From Mucilaginibacter mallensis (GTDB lineage Bacteria; Bacteroidota; Bacteroidia; Sphingobacteriales; Sphingobacteriaceae), in the NCBI RefSeq assembly GCF_900105165.1, contig NZ_LT629740.1, positions 5,022,001 through 5,086,000 of the forward strand: 64,000 nt of DNA, read 5' to 3'. The stretch's first letter is position 1, and every line of letters begins with the position of its first letter. Below are positions 44,324 to 52,833 of the stretch, in pieces. A program made the position numbers and the translations under genes. The notes beneath the pieces were generated by a model. It was not told the DNA's origin, did no database searches, and saw only the letters and a list, made by a program, of their open reading frames with translations.

Positions 44324-44776
44324 TTAAAGTTTATTTGACGATATCTGTTTAACTTTTAAGTCTATTAAAAGGCCTAAGATTATAAGTACAACACTTGCTA
44401 TTGGTCCTGAAAATATACAAACCATTATTGACATGCTACTACCATTACATGCAAGGTATGGCCCCAAAATAATTATCAAACCACTACAATTGATAAATGT
44501 ATAAATAAGGAGACTGAACCATCTGAAGTTTCGCTTAATAACTTTAGGTTCTTTAAGTAAGATTTTTTTGATGCTGAATAAATATACTATTATAGAAACA
44601 GCAATTAAAAGCATACATATACCCAAGGTTATTTTATAACTGAGTATGCAATCTCCCGTATAATTTTCAATGCCTGATTCGATACCTATTATGGGAAATA
44701 AAGTCCAAATAGGAAAAATAGGTATCAGGCTTAACAGTGCATTAACTAAACTATACTTAGTGAACTGAAATGTCAT
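44324..44776 (-). CDS. Hypothetical four-helix membrane protein, AT-rich
   Basis: A 150-residue protein not recognised as a family. Four hydrophobic stretches are visible (LLSLIPIFPIWTLFPIIGI, ITLGICMLLIAVSIIVYLF, FSLLIYTFINCSGLIIIL, MSIMVCIFSGPIASVVLIIL), joined by a basic loop (KKILLKEPKVIKRNFRW). The base composition is clearly more AT-rich than the neighbours, which suggests recent acquisition or weak constraint. It is coding-like by length and helix pattern, but no homologue was recalled. Confidence 0.6.
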   Translation of the reverse strand: MTFQFTKYSLVNALLSLIPIFPIWTLFPIIGIESGIENYTGDCILSYKITLGICMLLIAVSIIVYLFSIKKILLKEPKVIKRNFRWFSLLIYTFINCSGLIIILGPYLACNGSSMSIMVCIFSGPIASVVLIILGLLIDLKVKQISSNKL

Positions 44777-44911
44777 TAAATTATATGAATATAAAGCAAG
44801 CTAGTAAAATATTGTAAGCTTTTGTGGTTCCAGGAGTGATTTGATGCTAGATAGCCACTTCGTTTTTTCAAACACTTTGAACTTTCTACTTTAAACTTTC
44901 CAACTGAACAC

Positions 44912-45703
44912 CTACAGTCCCGAATAATAATCATATCCCTCCTCGGCCCAGTAATCGCGCGGGCGCTGGTTGCTGAAATTGATGGTACCAATGCGTTTCA
45001 GGTTTTTTATGCCGTATTTAACCGGGATAATGAGCCTTAATGGTTGCCCGTGCTTAAAGGGTATTGGTTCTGCATTAAGCTCGTAAGCCAGCAGGGTTTG
45101 CGGGTGTATGGCGCTGGACATATCGAGGCCAACGTAATACCCCTTATCAGGCGTTTCCATGCCTACATAGCCAAGCTGAGTTTGGTCCTGCAGACCGAAA
45201 TGATTAATGAAATCAATAAACTTCACACCGCCCCAATATTGTATCTGGTCCCAGCCTTCCACACATTTAAAGCTGAACACCAGCTCGGTTTTAGGCAAGG
45301 ATTTTATTTGATCGATGGTAAATTGCAGCTTTTCGCCGGTGCTTTTGTTTACATTTAAGCGCCAGGCATCCATATCAATTTTACTGTCGGAGCCTATATC
45401 CGTATTATGGCGCACGTTTTTAGCCGCCATTGATTTTGGATAGGTTTTAACCAGGTTATTATTGCTGAATATCCGCCTGAAAGCCAACTCCGTTTTATTG
45501 AGCGCCCGTCGTAAGGGAGCCCTTGTTCCGGCAGTAATGCCGGGAGTTTCCAATGGCGAATTATATAACCATCGCCATCCGCCAAAAGCAGCTCCGCCCA
45601 ATACCGCGAATGTGGTAAAGGAAATAAAGTTGCGCCTGTTGATCTTTTGATCAATGGTGAGCTCTTTCTTCGGTTTTTTATTCTTTTGGACTGGCTTTTT
45701 CAT
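44912..45703 (-). CDS. Molybdopterin-dependent oxidoreductase (sulfite-oxidase/MsrP-like catalytic subunit)
   Basis: A 263-residue exported molybdoenzyme. Tat signal with RRNFISFTTFAVLGG near residue 23, then the SUOX-fold core; C147 in FSFKCVEGWDQ is the expected Mo-coordinating Cys. Other conserved pieces are MDAWRLNVNK, IDFINHFGL and QPLRLIIPVKYGIKNLK. Family members include MsrP (YedY), which repairs methionine sulfoxide in the periplasm. The next gene is a membrane cytochrome b whose end overlaps this start by 26 bases, so the pair probably forms a quinol-linked reductase. Confidence 0.9.
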   Translation of the reverse strand: MKKPVQKNKKPKKELTIDQKINRRNFISFTTFAVLGGAAFGGWRWLYNSPLETPGITAGTRAPLRRALNKTELAFRRIFSNNNLVKTYPKSMAAKNVRHNTDIGSDSKIDMDAWRLNVNKSTGEKLQFTIDQIKSLPKTELVFSFKCVEGWDQIQYWGGVKFIDFINHFGLQDQTQLGYVGMETPDKGYYVGLDMSSAIHPQTLLAYELNAEPIPFKHGQPLRLIIPVKYGIKNLKRIGTINFSNQRPRDYWAEEGYDYYSGL

Positions 45704-46400
45704 CTTCGTCTTTTATTTCAACCACGGGTTGTGTTACCATTTTTGGCTGCTTATTTACTACCTCGAAACCTGAGATAACCGACCTGAAATTATTCCAGCC
45801 GGCTAATATTACCTGTACAATATGTATCACAAAGAAAAATACATAGCCCAATGTGAGGGCAAAATGTATGATCCTGGCAAAATGATAGCCGCCGCATATC
45901 CATGTCAAGTAATAAAACTGTACAGGTTTATAAATGGCCAGCCCGGTTATTACAGAGCCAATGCCCATAACAATAATGGCGGTATAGGCTATGCGTTGGG
46001 CGGCATTGTATTTGTTTTGCGGCGGCGCCATTTTACGGATATGCAAGTCATGTAGTACCACCAGGAAAGCTTCCTTAAATGATTTTTTCTGCGGAACGAG
46101 TTCCCGCCACTCTCCTGAGATCAGGGTATACAGGATATAAAATATCCCATTTAAAGTAAAGAACCACATAAACAGGAAATGCCATGCCATGCCCTCCGCT
46201 AAGCGACTGGGGATATGCAGCAGATTATAATACCAGTCGGGGAAAAAGCGCACAAAAGTATGGCCGAAGAGAGTGATACTATATTCGTCATTGGCCCAGT
46301 AGATGAACATTCCGCTCCATATCATAATGGTGAGTATAGGAAAGTTTACCCAATGGCACCACCGCATGGCTAATGAATGTTTCTCTTTAATTACTTTCAT
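45678..46400 (-). CDS. Cytochrome b561-type membrane subunit (partner of the molybdoenzyme)
   Basis: A 240-residue inner-membrane protein with about four to five helices and His residues suited to haem b: H8 and H17 region (KEKHSLAMRWCHWVNFPIL), WHFLFMWFFTLNG, HFARIIHFALTLGYVFFFVIH. This matches Ni/Fe-hydrogenase-cytochrome-b/thiosulfate-reductase-type electron-transfer proteins. It overlaps the molybdoenzyme gene and should pass electrons from quinol to it. The C-terminal tail is charged and cytoplasmic (VEIKDEDEKASPKE). Confidence 0.9.
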   Translation of the reverse strand: MKVIKEKHSLAMRWCHWVNFPILTIMIWSGMFIYWANDEYSITLFGHTFVRFFPDWYYNLLHIPSRLAEGMAWHFLFMWFFTLNGIFYILYTLISGEWRELVPQKKSFKEAFLVVLHDLHIRKMAPPQNKYNAAQRIAYTAIIVMGIGSVITGLAIYKPVQFYYLTWICGGYHFARIIHFALTLGYVFFFVIHIVQVILAGWNNFRSVISGFEVVNKQPKMVTQPVVEIKDEDEKASPKE

Positions 46401-46446
46401 AATAATAAGTACGTGAAATTACCTGGAATGGTTCATCAAATGTTTG

Positions 46447-47211
46447 TTAAAACTCCGCTTTTGTAGCACCAATAATTGCCCCGGTTGAGGTGTTCTGTAA
46501 AAAGGCAACCAGTTCAGAGCCCTTTGCAGCAAAGCCTTTTGGCAAGATAATACTTTCTGTGCCGCTACTGTTTTTTAAACTCAGGCTCTGTAGTGAGCGA
46601 ACGATTTGCACATGTGATAGGGTGTGCCCGGCATTTTCGCCACGCTCAACTTTTGTTTGAGCCGATTTTTGAACCACAGCAACTAATAGCGCAGTATTAC
46701 TTATGTTCCCTTTTGTTTGATAGTTTAGGCTGGCTTTGTCCCCATCAACTTTAATATCGCTCAAAGTTATCCCGGCAACTGCATCTTTTTGCAGGTTTGC
46801 TTTTATGGCATTGCGCAGCGTACCTTCTTCCGATCCAACAAATTCTGTTTTACCATTAACAATTATTTGTGGGGTATAAACCTCGCTAAGGTTTAACCAG
46901 CTGGCATATTGGTTTTGTCTGTGCGAATAATCGGCACTACTGAAAACATCCTTCCAGCCCAACCGGTTCCAGTAATCAACATGGAAGGCCAATATGTAAA
47001 TAGGTTTGTCATTACTTTCTTTTTGGATCTTTGCCACAACCGCATCAGCAGGCGGACAGCTTGAGCAGCCTTCAGATGTAAATAATTCAACTACGGCAAA
47101 ACCTTTGCCATTATCAGTAATCTTTTTTGTATGCGCTTTACATACAACCGCGGTAACCGCTATTATGGTAACTGCTAGCCACCCTAAAGCCATATATCTT
47201 ACAGAACTCAT
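46447..47211 (-). CDS. DUF1223 family exported thioredoxin-like protein
   Basis: A 254-residue protein from ATG 47211 (MSSVRYMALGWLAV). The frame opens 39 codons earlier, but those residues are not signal-like. DUF1223 is recognisable from FAVVELFTSEGCSSCPPADA (CxxC near residue 53), LAFHVDYWNRLGWKDVFSS, NQYASWLNLSEVYTPQIIVNG and AGHTLSHVQIVRSLQ. The CxxC and thioredoxin-like fold suggest a redox role, but the activity has not been shown. It lies 46 bases upstream of the cytochrome b gene on the same strand, so it may be part of the same redox operon. Confidence 0.88.
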   Translation of the reverse strand: MSSVRYMALGWLAVTIIAVTAVVCKAHTKKITDNGKGFAVVELFTSEGCSSCPPADAVVAKIQKESNDKPIYILAFHVDYWNRLGWKDVFSSADYSHRQNQYASWLNLSEVYTPQIIVNGKTEFVGSEEGTLRNAIKANLQKDAVAGITLSDIKVDGDKASLNYQTKGNISNTALLVAVVQKSAQTKVERGENAGHTLSHVQIVRSLQSLSLKNSSGTESIILPKGFAAKGSELVAFLQNTSTGAIIGATKAEF

Positions 47212-47340
47212 TATATCTAATTTAAATGTGAATTTTATTTTTAGACGATGGTACGGCAGATTCCTTACAATAAATTTAGTGTTTTTTTGTGGGATGGGAA
47301 TAGTAGTCAATAATAGCCCCCCAATCAATGCTGTAAGGCA

Positions 47341-47980
47341 TTAGGCAATCCCCTACTATGCAGATCGAATACCTATCCTATGGTATCGCTTGTCGCTAAG
47401 ACGTCACTTTTTTCGCAAGTTGTTTGTTTTTTTAAGGCGCTCAAGAGGGCTCCGCCGTTTTGTCTTGATACAAAAAGTAACCAAAAAATCAAGACAACAA
47501 GGATGCTTCCCTGCTCCCTGCCGGTTCTTTACGCTTTTTTCGCTGTTCGGTACATTCGTACCTCACATCACACAAAAAGCTAAACCGGCATTCCCGCCTA
47601 CGCTGGCCCGCCCTTGTTGTCAGGGCCCATGCTTTTTCTTTTTTTCTTCCCGTCAGTAGAACAGCTTCGGGCGAAATCAGGCAAAACGATGATGGCCTTG
47701 TGCGTGGCAGGGCATAGCAGATTTTTACAGAAGCGTAAAGGCTAAGTGCGTAGCAACAGCGGGGTAAAAATATAGCAGCCCAGGTTTTGTCTGATTTGCA
47801 GCGCAGAGGCCCTGTGCGGCAAAGAAGCCTTTCTAATGACTTGACTTTTTGTTTCTTTTGTGTCAAGACAAAAGAAATAGGCCTTAGCGGCTATGAGCGA
47901 TACCATGCGGCTCACTTAGCGTATCTACACAGTCAGGGACTTTCCCAAAGCAAGTTCAGGACAGGCAATGCGCAATGACG
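47341..47980 (+). repeat. Compound structured repeat, copy B
   Basis: Second copy in the same orientation as copy A. It has the left CTTGAT-loop hairpin and module (near 47455-47625), the stem AAATCAGGCAAAAC (47674-47687) with GTTTTGTCTGATTT (47784-47797; one G-U pair), and the end hairpin TTTCTTTTGT-GTCAAG-ACAAAAGAAA (47852-47877). It lacks the nested palindrome of copy A. It fills the gap between the DUF1223 start and the PKLGF repeat protein. Open frames across it, on both strands, are short and inconsistent. Confidence 0.85.
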
Positions 47981-47998
47981 CGTGGTGAAATTGGGGTT

Positions 47999-48874
47999 TT
48001 ACTCTTCCTCTTTCTTCGGCAAATTTTTCATATTAAAGCGCGGCTTGTAAGCGGGCTTTGGGGCTGATTCTTCAGTAGATGCCGGTGTTTCTTCGGACTT
48101 TTCTGATGGCGCTGATTCGGTAGCGTCAACAGGCTTAGCCATGTTAGCCGCTTTAAATTTGGGTTTAAAACCTAATTTAGGTGCGGAAGGTGTTTCGGGC
48201 GCCTCCTCTTTTTTATCTTCCTCAGTCGGATTAGTTTCCGCAGGCTTTGGCGGCATATTAGCAGCCTTAAACTTAGGGGTGAAACCTAACTTTGGCGCAG
48301 GGGGTGCCTGTGTTTCTTCGCTTTTAGTTTCTTCAGGGGTTTCAGCAGGTTTTGGCATGCTGGCTGCTCTAAACTTCGGTGTAAAACCTAATTTCGGAGC
48401 CGGTGCAGGCTCTGCAGTCGTCTTGTTTTCTTCTGTTGGTTCAGTTTCCGCAGGTTTGGGAATACTTGCCGCTTTAAATTTGGGCGTAAAGCCTAATTTA
48501 GGTGCAGGTGTAGTTCCAGATGCTTCTGTAGCTTTATTTTCTTCAGGAGTTTCACCTGCAGGTTTTGGAGCCGATGTAGCTTTGAACTTCGGCACAAAAC
48601 CTAATTTAGGCGCTAGTGAAGCATTTTCAACCAAACTTTCAGTAACTGTTTGCTCTGCTAAGGGGTTATCTATCTTTACTTTCTCAGTTTTTGCCTCAAC
48701 AGCCAAAGGATAATCGTGCCTTAATTTATTGAACCAGTATTTTTTGGTGTGATCAAAGCTTTTTTCGCCCATTTGCTCATAGTGTGTTTTAAATTCAGAA
48801 AATAGCTCAGGCCTGCCCTTTTGCAGGGCATCCATGTCAACTCTTTTCTTCTTAAAAAACTCCTCGAACAACAT
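47999..48874 (-). CDS. PKLGF-repeat hypothetical protein
   Basis: A 291-residue cytoplasmic protein, unrecognised as a known family. Residues 1-80 are a folded-looking, charged helical region (MLFEEFFKKKRVDMDALQKG). From residue 88 six repeats start at about 88, 125, 159, 193, 231 and 271; each has APKLGFxPKFKAA (the last is APKPAYKPRF) joined by acidic Pro/Thr/Glu linkers of 20-27 residues. The pattern is an alternating basic-aromatic motif and acidic disordered linker. No signal peptide or membrane helix. Such repeats could bind several copies of a partner such as RNA or a ribosomal protein. Confidence 0.8.
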   Translation of the reverse strand: MLFEEFFKKKRVDMDALQKGRPELFSEFKTHYEQMGEKSFDHTKKYWFNKLRHDYPLAVEAKTEKVKIDNPLAEQTVTESLVENASLAPKLGFVPKFKATSAPKPAGETPEENKATEASGTTPAPKLGFTPKFKAASIPKPAETEPTEENKTTAEPAPAPKLGFTPKFRAASMPKPAETPEETKSEETQAPPAPKLGFTPKFKAANMPPKPAETNPTEEDKKEEAPETPSAPKLGFKPKFKAANMAKPVDATESAPSEKSEETPASTEESAPKPAYKPRFNMKNLPKKEEE

Positions 48875-48875
48875 T

Positions 48876-48934
48876 AATTTGAAAATTTGGTGATTTGAAA
48901 ATTTGAAAATGAATGTGCATAATCTTCAAATCGG
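48876..48934. repeat. Repeat, ATTTGAAAATTTGGTGATTTG family
   Basis: AATTTGAAAATTTGGTGATT followed by TGAAAATTTGAAAAT, then ATCTTCAAATC. The same words form the inverted repeat at 32594-32706. Its right end enters the last codons of the DUF2442 gene. Confidence 0.65.
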
Positions 48935-49141
48935 AATATCTGTATCCAGCTTATTAAAACGTATACCGCTGCCGGTTTGTTCCCAGTCTTCCAGTTCTTC
49001 TTCGGTAGCGTTCAGTAATTTCGGGAACCATTCCAGCGGGAATACCTGTTGCTTACCATCAGCTTTTTCAACAAAAAGCAAACCGTTGGCAAATGTTACC
49101 TTAACTTTTTTTTCCTGCTTGCGTGATGTGAATTGTGCCAT
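48926..49141 (-). CDS. DUF2442-like small protein
   Basis: A 71-residue cytoplasmic protein with the DUF2442 layout: VKVTFANGLLFV, then FPLEWFPKLLNATEEELEDW, then GSGIRFNKLDTDIPI, which corresponds to the family's 'G-I-W-x-L-D-x-D-I' end. DUF2442 proteins are often toxin-antitoxin-like or DNA-linked small proteins, but no partner gene is next to it here. Its relation to the adjacent PKLGF protein, on the same strand, is unknown. Confidence 0.85.
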   Translation of the reverse strand: MAQFTSRKQEKKVKVTFANGLLFVEKADGKQQVFPLEWFPKLLNATEEELEDWEQTGSGIRFNKLDTDIPI

Positions 49142-49156
49142 TGGGTATTTCTTTAT

Positions 49157-49236
49157 GTCATTGCGAGGAACGCAGCATTCCCAAACGATACAAGGCGGAC
49201 CTGCTAATCGGGGATTGCTTCGTTCCTCGCAATGAC
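49157..49236. repeat. Palindromic repeat, GTCATTGCGAGGAACG subtype
   Basis: GTCATTGCGAGGAACG and CGTTCCTCGCAATGAC pair perfectly, as the outer arms of compound copy C do in diverged form. Between the DUF2442 and YebC genes. Confidence 0.85.
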
Positions 49237-49280
49237 GCTTGGATAAATCCGAAATCGAACATCCGAATTCCGAAATCTAT

Positions 49281-50006
49281 TTATTCCGCCATATTATGGT
49301 AAACCGCCTGCACGTCGTCATCCTCTTCCAAACGGTCAATTAGTTTCATGATATCGGTAACCTGTTCTTCAGTTACCTCATGAAATGATTGCGGCACACG
49401 CTCCAGTTTGGCCGATTTTACTTCGATGCCAATCTCTTCCAGCATCTTTTGCATTTTGCCGAAATCTTCAAATGCGGTGTGAATTACCGCAATATCATTG
49501 CCCTCTTCATCCGCCTCCACAAAAAGATCTTCCAGGCCGGCATCAATCAGTTCAAATTCCAGTTCTTCCAGGTCGCGATTGCCGGGCTCAAATGTAAAAA
49601 CAGATTTACGGGTAAAAATAAAATCAAGCGACCCGGTTTTACCTAATGAACCACCATATTTAGTAAAATAGCTGCGCACGTTAGCTACTGTACGGTTAAT
49701 GTTGTCGGTAGCTGTTTCAACCAGTACGGCAACGCCGTAAGGCGCATAGCCTTCATATACCAGTTCTTCGTAATCTTTTTCATCCCTGCTGGTTGCTCTT
49801 TTTATAGCAGCTTCAACACGGTCCTTCGGCATATTTACTGCCTTGGAGTTTTGTACGGCAGTCCTGAGGCGCGAGTTGGTATTAATATCACCACCGCCTG
49901 CTTTAACGGCCATTACTATTTCCTTACCTAAACGGGTAAACTGTACGGCCATTTTGGCCCAACGCTTAAATTTTCTCTCTTTACGGAACTCAAATGCTCT
50001 TCCCAT
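49281..50006 (-). CDS. yebC: YebC/PmpR family DNA-binding/translation factor
   Basis: A 241-residue protein of the YebC/TACO1 family. Start MGRAFEFRKERKFKRWAKMA, the RLRTAVQNSKAVNMPKDRVE segment, YEELVYEGYAPYGVAVLVE and the TDNINRTVANVRSYFTKYGG block are all diagnostic and full length. Members are described as transcriptional regulators (PmpR) and, more recently, as translation factors that relieve ribosome stalling. The last residues IMKLIDRLEEDDDVQAVYHN are typical of the family. A monocistronic gene by position. Confidence 0.95.
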   Translation of the reverse strand: MGRAFEFRKERKFKRWAKMAVQFTRLGKEIVMAVKAGGGDINTNSRLRTAVQNSKAVNMPKDRVEAAIKRATSRDEKDYEELVYEGYAPYGVAVLVETATDNINRTVANVRSYFTKYGGSLGKTGSLDFIFTRKSVFTFEPGNRDLEELEFELIDAGLEDLFVEADEEGNDIAVIHTAFEDFGKMQKMLEEIGIEVKSAKLERVPQSFHEVTEEQVTDIMKLIDRLEEDDDVQAVYHNMAE

Positions 50007-50133
50007 ATCTTTTTAGTTCATGGTTTTAATGGCTCGCAGTTCATGGTAAAAACCATTGTTAACGAGCCGTTAAATATAATGTTTGTTTCAGAGATGTAGT
50101 AATCTTATTGCCTTTTTGCTTTTGCCTTTCAGC

Positions 50134-51084
50134 TTAAATGGTCTTTTTAAGGTTGGTAAGCATATCATTCGTTATTGCAGCAAGGTCATATTCTATATTC
50201 CAGCCCCAGTCTTTTTGCGCATAGCTATCGTCAATTGATTTTGGCCAGCTATCGGCAATGGCTTGTCGCGAGTCATTATCAGCATAGCTTATCTCAAACT
50301 CAGGCAATATTTTCTTTATCTCATCGGCCAGTTGTGCCGGGGTAAAGCTTACACCCGCCAGGTTATATGACGACCGTATGCTCAATTTCTCCGCAGGTGC
50401 ATCCATTAGTGTTAATGTTGCACGTATGGCATCATCCATATACATCATGGGCAGGGCAGTATCCGCAGAAAGAAAGCTTTCATATTTGCCACTTTTTAAT
50501 GCCTCGTGAAATATATGTACCGAGTAATCAGTTGTGCCACCGCCCGGTGCTGCCCGCCAGCCTATAAGGCCGGGGTAACGTATGCTGCGTACATCAAGCC
50601 CGTGTTTGTTAAAATAATATTCGCACCAGCGTTCGCCTGCCAGTTTGCTAAAGCCGTAAACGGTATTAGGGTCCATCACACAATATTGCGGTGTATTATA
50701 AACCGGTGAATGCGGCCCGAAAACAGCAATAGAGCTTGGCCAAAAAACCTTTGAAACCTTAAACTCAACAGACAGATCAAGCACTTGTATCAGGCCAATC
50801 ATGTTTAAGTCCCAGGCTAATTTAGGCTTTTGTTCGCCTACGGCAGATAGTATAGCGGCGAGTAAATAGATTTGAGTAGGTTGATGTTTTGTAAATATCT
50901 GGTGCAGATTCTCCTTATCAAGTACGTTTACAAATTCAAAGGGCCCGGTATCTTTGATAGCTTTGGCAGGTTCATTAATATCAGAGGCGATTACCTGTTC
51001 TGATCCATGAATATTACGCAGAGAACTTACCAGTTCTGTCCCAATTTGGCCGTTGGCGCCAATTACTAATATCTTTTCGCTCAT
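50134..51084 (-). CDS. tdh: L-threonine 3-dehydrogenase, SDR type
   Basis: A 316-residue NAD-dependent short-chain dehydrogenase/epimerase-like enzyme that oxidises threonine to 2-amino-3-ketobutyrate. The dinucleotide motif is GANGQIG, the catalytic pair is in VYGFSKLAGE (Tyr and Lys), and the threonine-dehydrogenase branch marks PGLIGWRAAPGGGTTDYSV, MMYMDDAIRATLTLM and ADSWPKSIDDSYAQKDWGW are present. These separate it from UDP-glucose 4-epimerases. The enzyme feeds glycine formation, so it fits functionally with gcvH, which is not adjacent. A TACCTTTG -7 element lies at 51105-51112. Confidence 0.9.
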   Translation of the reverse strand: MSEKILVIGANGQIGTELVSSLRNIHGSEQVIASDINEPAKAIKDTGPFEFVNVLDKENLHQIFTKHQPTQIYLLAAILSAVGEQKPKLAWDLNMIGLIQVLDLSVEFKVSKVFWPSSIAVFGPHSPVYNTPQYCVMDPNTVYGFSKLAGERWCEYYFNKHGLDVRSIRYPGLIGWRAAPGGGTTDYSVHIFHEALKSGKYESFLSADTALPMMYMDDAIRATLTLMDAPAEKLSIRSSYNLAGVSFTPAQLADEIKKILPEFEISYADNDSRQAIADSWPKSIDDSYAQKDWGWNIEYDLAAITNDMLTNLKKTI

Positions 51085-51104
51085 GCGGAGGTGCAGTTAA
51101 GCTG

Positions 51105-51112
51105 CAAAGGTA
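51105..51112 (-). promoter_or_regulatory. Bacteroidota -7 element for threonine dehydrogenase
   Basis: The minus strand reads TACCTTTG, an exact TAnnTTTG match, 21 bases before the ATG at 51084. No -33 partner at the usual distance was seen. Confidence 0.45.
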
Positions 51113-51159
51113 AAAATTTGAGCGAAATCAATTAATGTTTTACCGCACAAACGTTTGAT

Positions 51160-51357
51160 TCAAAATTCCAGCTGTGCTATAAAAAAGACTATGCAAATGA
51201 GAAATAGTACAGCCAATACTGTAAATAGTGTCATTTGCCGTTGTGCACTCATAATATCAGGCACACGTCCGGTGCCTTTTAACTTATTGAATTGCTGCCT
51301 CTTTTTATAGGATAATATTAATAAAAAAAGAGGCAATAAGAGTAACAAATACGCCAT
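51160..51357 (-). CDS. Small two-helix membrane protein, hypothetical
   Basis: A 65-residue protein with two hydrophobic segments (AYLLLLLPLFLLILSY and MTLFTVLAVLFLICIVFFI) joined by a basic loop (KKRQQFNKLKGTGRVPD). This arrangement is typical of small inner-membrane proteins. ATG at 51357 is used. Not recognised as a family; the helix-loop-helix pattern and open frame make it likely real. The 379 bases between it and asd contain AT-rich sequence and weak TATTTG words, and I see no further gene there. Confidence 0.6.
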   Translation of the reverse strand: MAYLLLLLPLFLLILSYKKRQQFNKLKGTGRVPDIMSAQRQMTLFTVLAVLFLICIVFFIAQLEF

Positions 51358-51736
51358 GTAATAATTATTTTTAAATATAAAGCTAACTGGTTATAACACA
51401 GATAACGATGTTCATTACATTCATTAATTGTGTTAGTAATTGTTAAGTTTAATAAATGGTTACGCCAATATAAAATATTTATTTTAATAGATATGTATTT
51501 AAATAATAATACCCTATAGAACAACATTCGTGGTTAAATACTGACCATCAGGCATTAACCAAAATGAAATGTTGTTTAAGGAGGACAATATTTGTATACC
51601 GGATTGATAGAAATAATGGGCTTAAAAAATTAAAAAAAATCGCATATTTGTGGTTTAGTTTATTTATACATAACAATTTAAAAAAATGGAACCTCCGCAA
51701 GGAAGATTCATTACAAATCAAAAACAAATTATTAAA

Positions 51737-52744
51737 ATGAAAATCGCAGTAGTAGGTGCCACAGGCTTAGTGGGCACCAAAATGTTGCAGGTTCTTGAAG
51801 AACGCAACTTCCCCGTAACAGAATTAATTCCGGTAGCTTCAGCTAAGAGTGTTGGTAAAGAGATCACTTTTAAGGGTAAGCAATACAAGGTAGTTTCTGT
51901 AGAGGATGCGATTAAGATGAAGCCTGATCTGGCCTTGTTTTCAGCGGGTGGCAGCACTTCATTGGAGCAGGCTCCGCTTTTTGCGGCAGCAGGTACTACC
52001 GTAGTTGATAATTCATCAGCATGGCGCATGGATCCAACCAAGAAACTGGTTGTGCCAGAGGTTAATGCTAACATATTAACTGCCGAAGATAAAATTATAG
52101 CTAATCCAAATTGCTCAACCATACAAATGGTAGTGGCCTTAAAACCATTGCACGATCGTTATAAAATTAAAAGGGTAGTGGTATCAACCTACCAATCAGT
52201 AACCGGTACAGGCGTTAAAGCTGTTGAGCAGTTATTTAACGAGCGTAAAGGTATTGACGGCCCTAAAGCATACCCGTACCAGATAGACCTGAACGTATTG
52301 CCTCATATTGATGTGTTTACCGAAAACGGTTATACTAAAGAGGAAATGAAGATGATTAAAGAAACCCAAAAAATAATGGGCGACGATAGCATCAAGGTTA
52401 CAGCAACAACTGTACGTATCCCGGTTATGGGTGGCCACTCTGAATCGGTAAATATTGAATTTGCTGAGGATTTTGACCTGGCTGAAGTAAGAGCGATCTT
52501 AGAAAAAGCGCCAGGCATTATCGTAACTGATGATGTAGCTAACTTAAAATACCCAATGCCGCTTGACGCGCATGATAAGGACGAAGTATTTGTAGGCCGT
52601 CTGCGCCGTGATGAGAGCCAGGCCAATACTTTAAACTGCTGGATAGTAGCCGACAACCTGCGTAAAGGTGCCGCTACCAATGCCGTGCAGATAGCTGAGT
52701 ATTTAGCTGCAAATCATTTGATAGGGCAGACTGTAGAAGCGTAA
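51737..52744 (+). CDS. asd: Aspartate-semialdehyde dehydrogenase
   Basis: A 335-residue enzyme that reduces aspartyl phosphate to aspartate semialdehyde for lysine, diaminopimelate, methionine and threonine synthesis. The start MKIAVVGATGLVGTKMLQVL is the NADP-binding GxxGxxG; the catalytic Cys is C126 in NPNCSTIQM, and the His is in MGGHSESVNIEF. DKDEVFVGRLRRDESQ near the end is typical. The frame opens at 51686, but the ATG at 51737 is the family start. No linked biosynthetic genes; no riboswitch is seen in the leader. Confidence 0.96.
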   Translation: MKIAVVGATGLVGTKMLQVLEERNFPVTELIPVASAKSVGKEITFKGKQYKVVSVEDAIKMKPDLALFSAGGSTSLEQAPLFAAAGTTVVDNSSAWRMDPTKKLVVPEVNANILTAEDKIIANPNCSTIQMVVALKPLHDRYKIKRVVVSTYQSVTGTGVKAVEQLFNERKGIDGPKAYPYQIDLNVLPHIDVFTENGYTKEEMKMIKETQKIMGDDSIKVTATTVRIPVMGGHSESVNIEFAEDFDLAEVRAILEKAPGIIVTDDVANLKYPMPLDAHDKDEVFVGRLRRDESQANTLNCWIVADNLRKGAATNAVQIAEYLAANHLIGQTVEA

Positions 52745-52833
52745 ATCAATTATTGATTTACTGAATTATAGAATTATTGAATAGGGATGGTCGGGAGATT
52801 ATCCCTATTTTTATTTTATTGGGGGCCCAAATC

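Noticed and set aside
47390..47866. Open frames in compound copy B on both strands (for example 89 and 125 residues)
   Set aside because: The corresponding copies A and C lose the frame by indels, and the conserved part is the hairpin pairing, not the amino acids.
48260..48640. Regularly spaced repeats considered as a CRISPR array
   Set aside because: Units are about 100 bases, in coding frame, and translate to the PKLGF motif; there are no cas genes.
48141..48713. 190-residue open frame on the plus strand opposite the PKLGF protein
   Set aside because: Its regular GL/NLG/KPN pattern mirrors the repeat codons of the minus-strand gene; it has no start context and is a shadow.
51358..51736. 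Riboswitch (for example lysine type) in the asd leader
   Set aside because: No conserved aptamer helices could be drawn; the region is simply AT-rich with weak promoter-like words.
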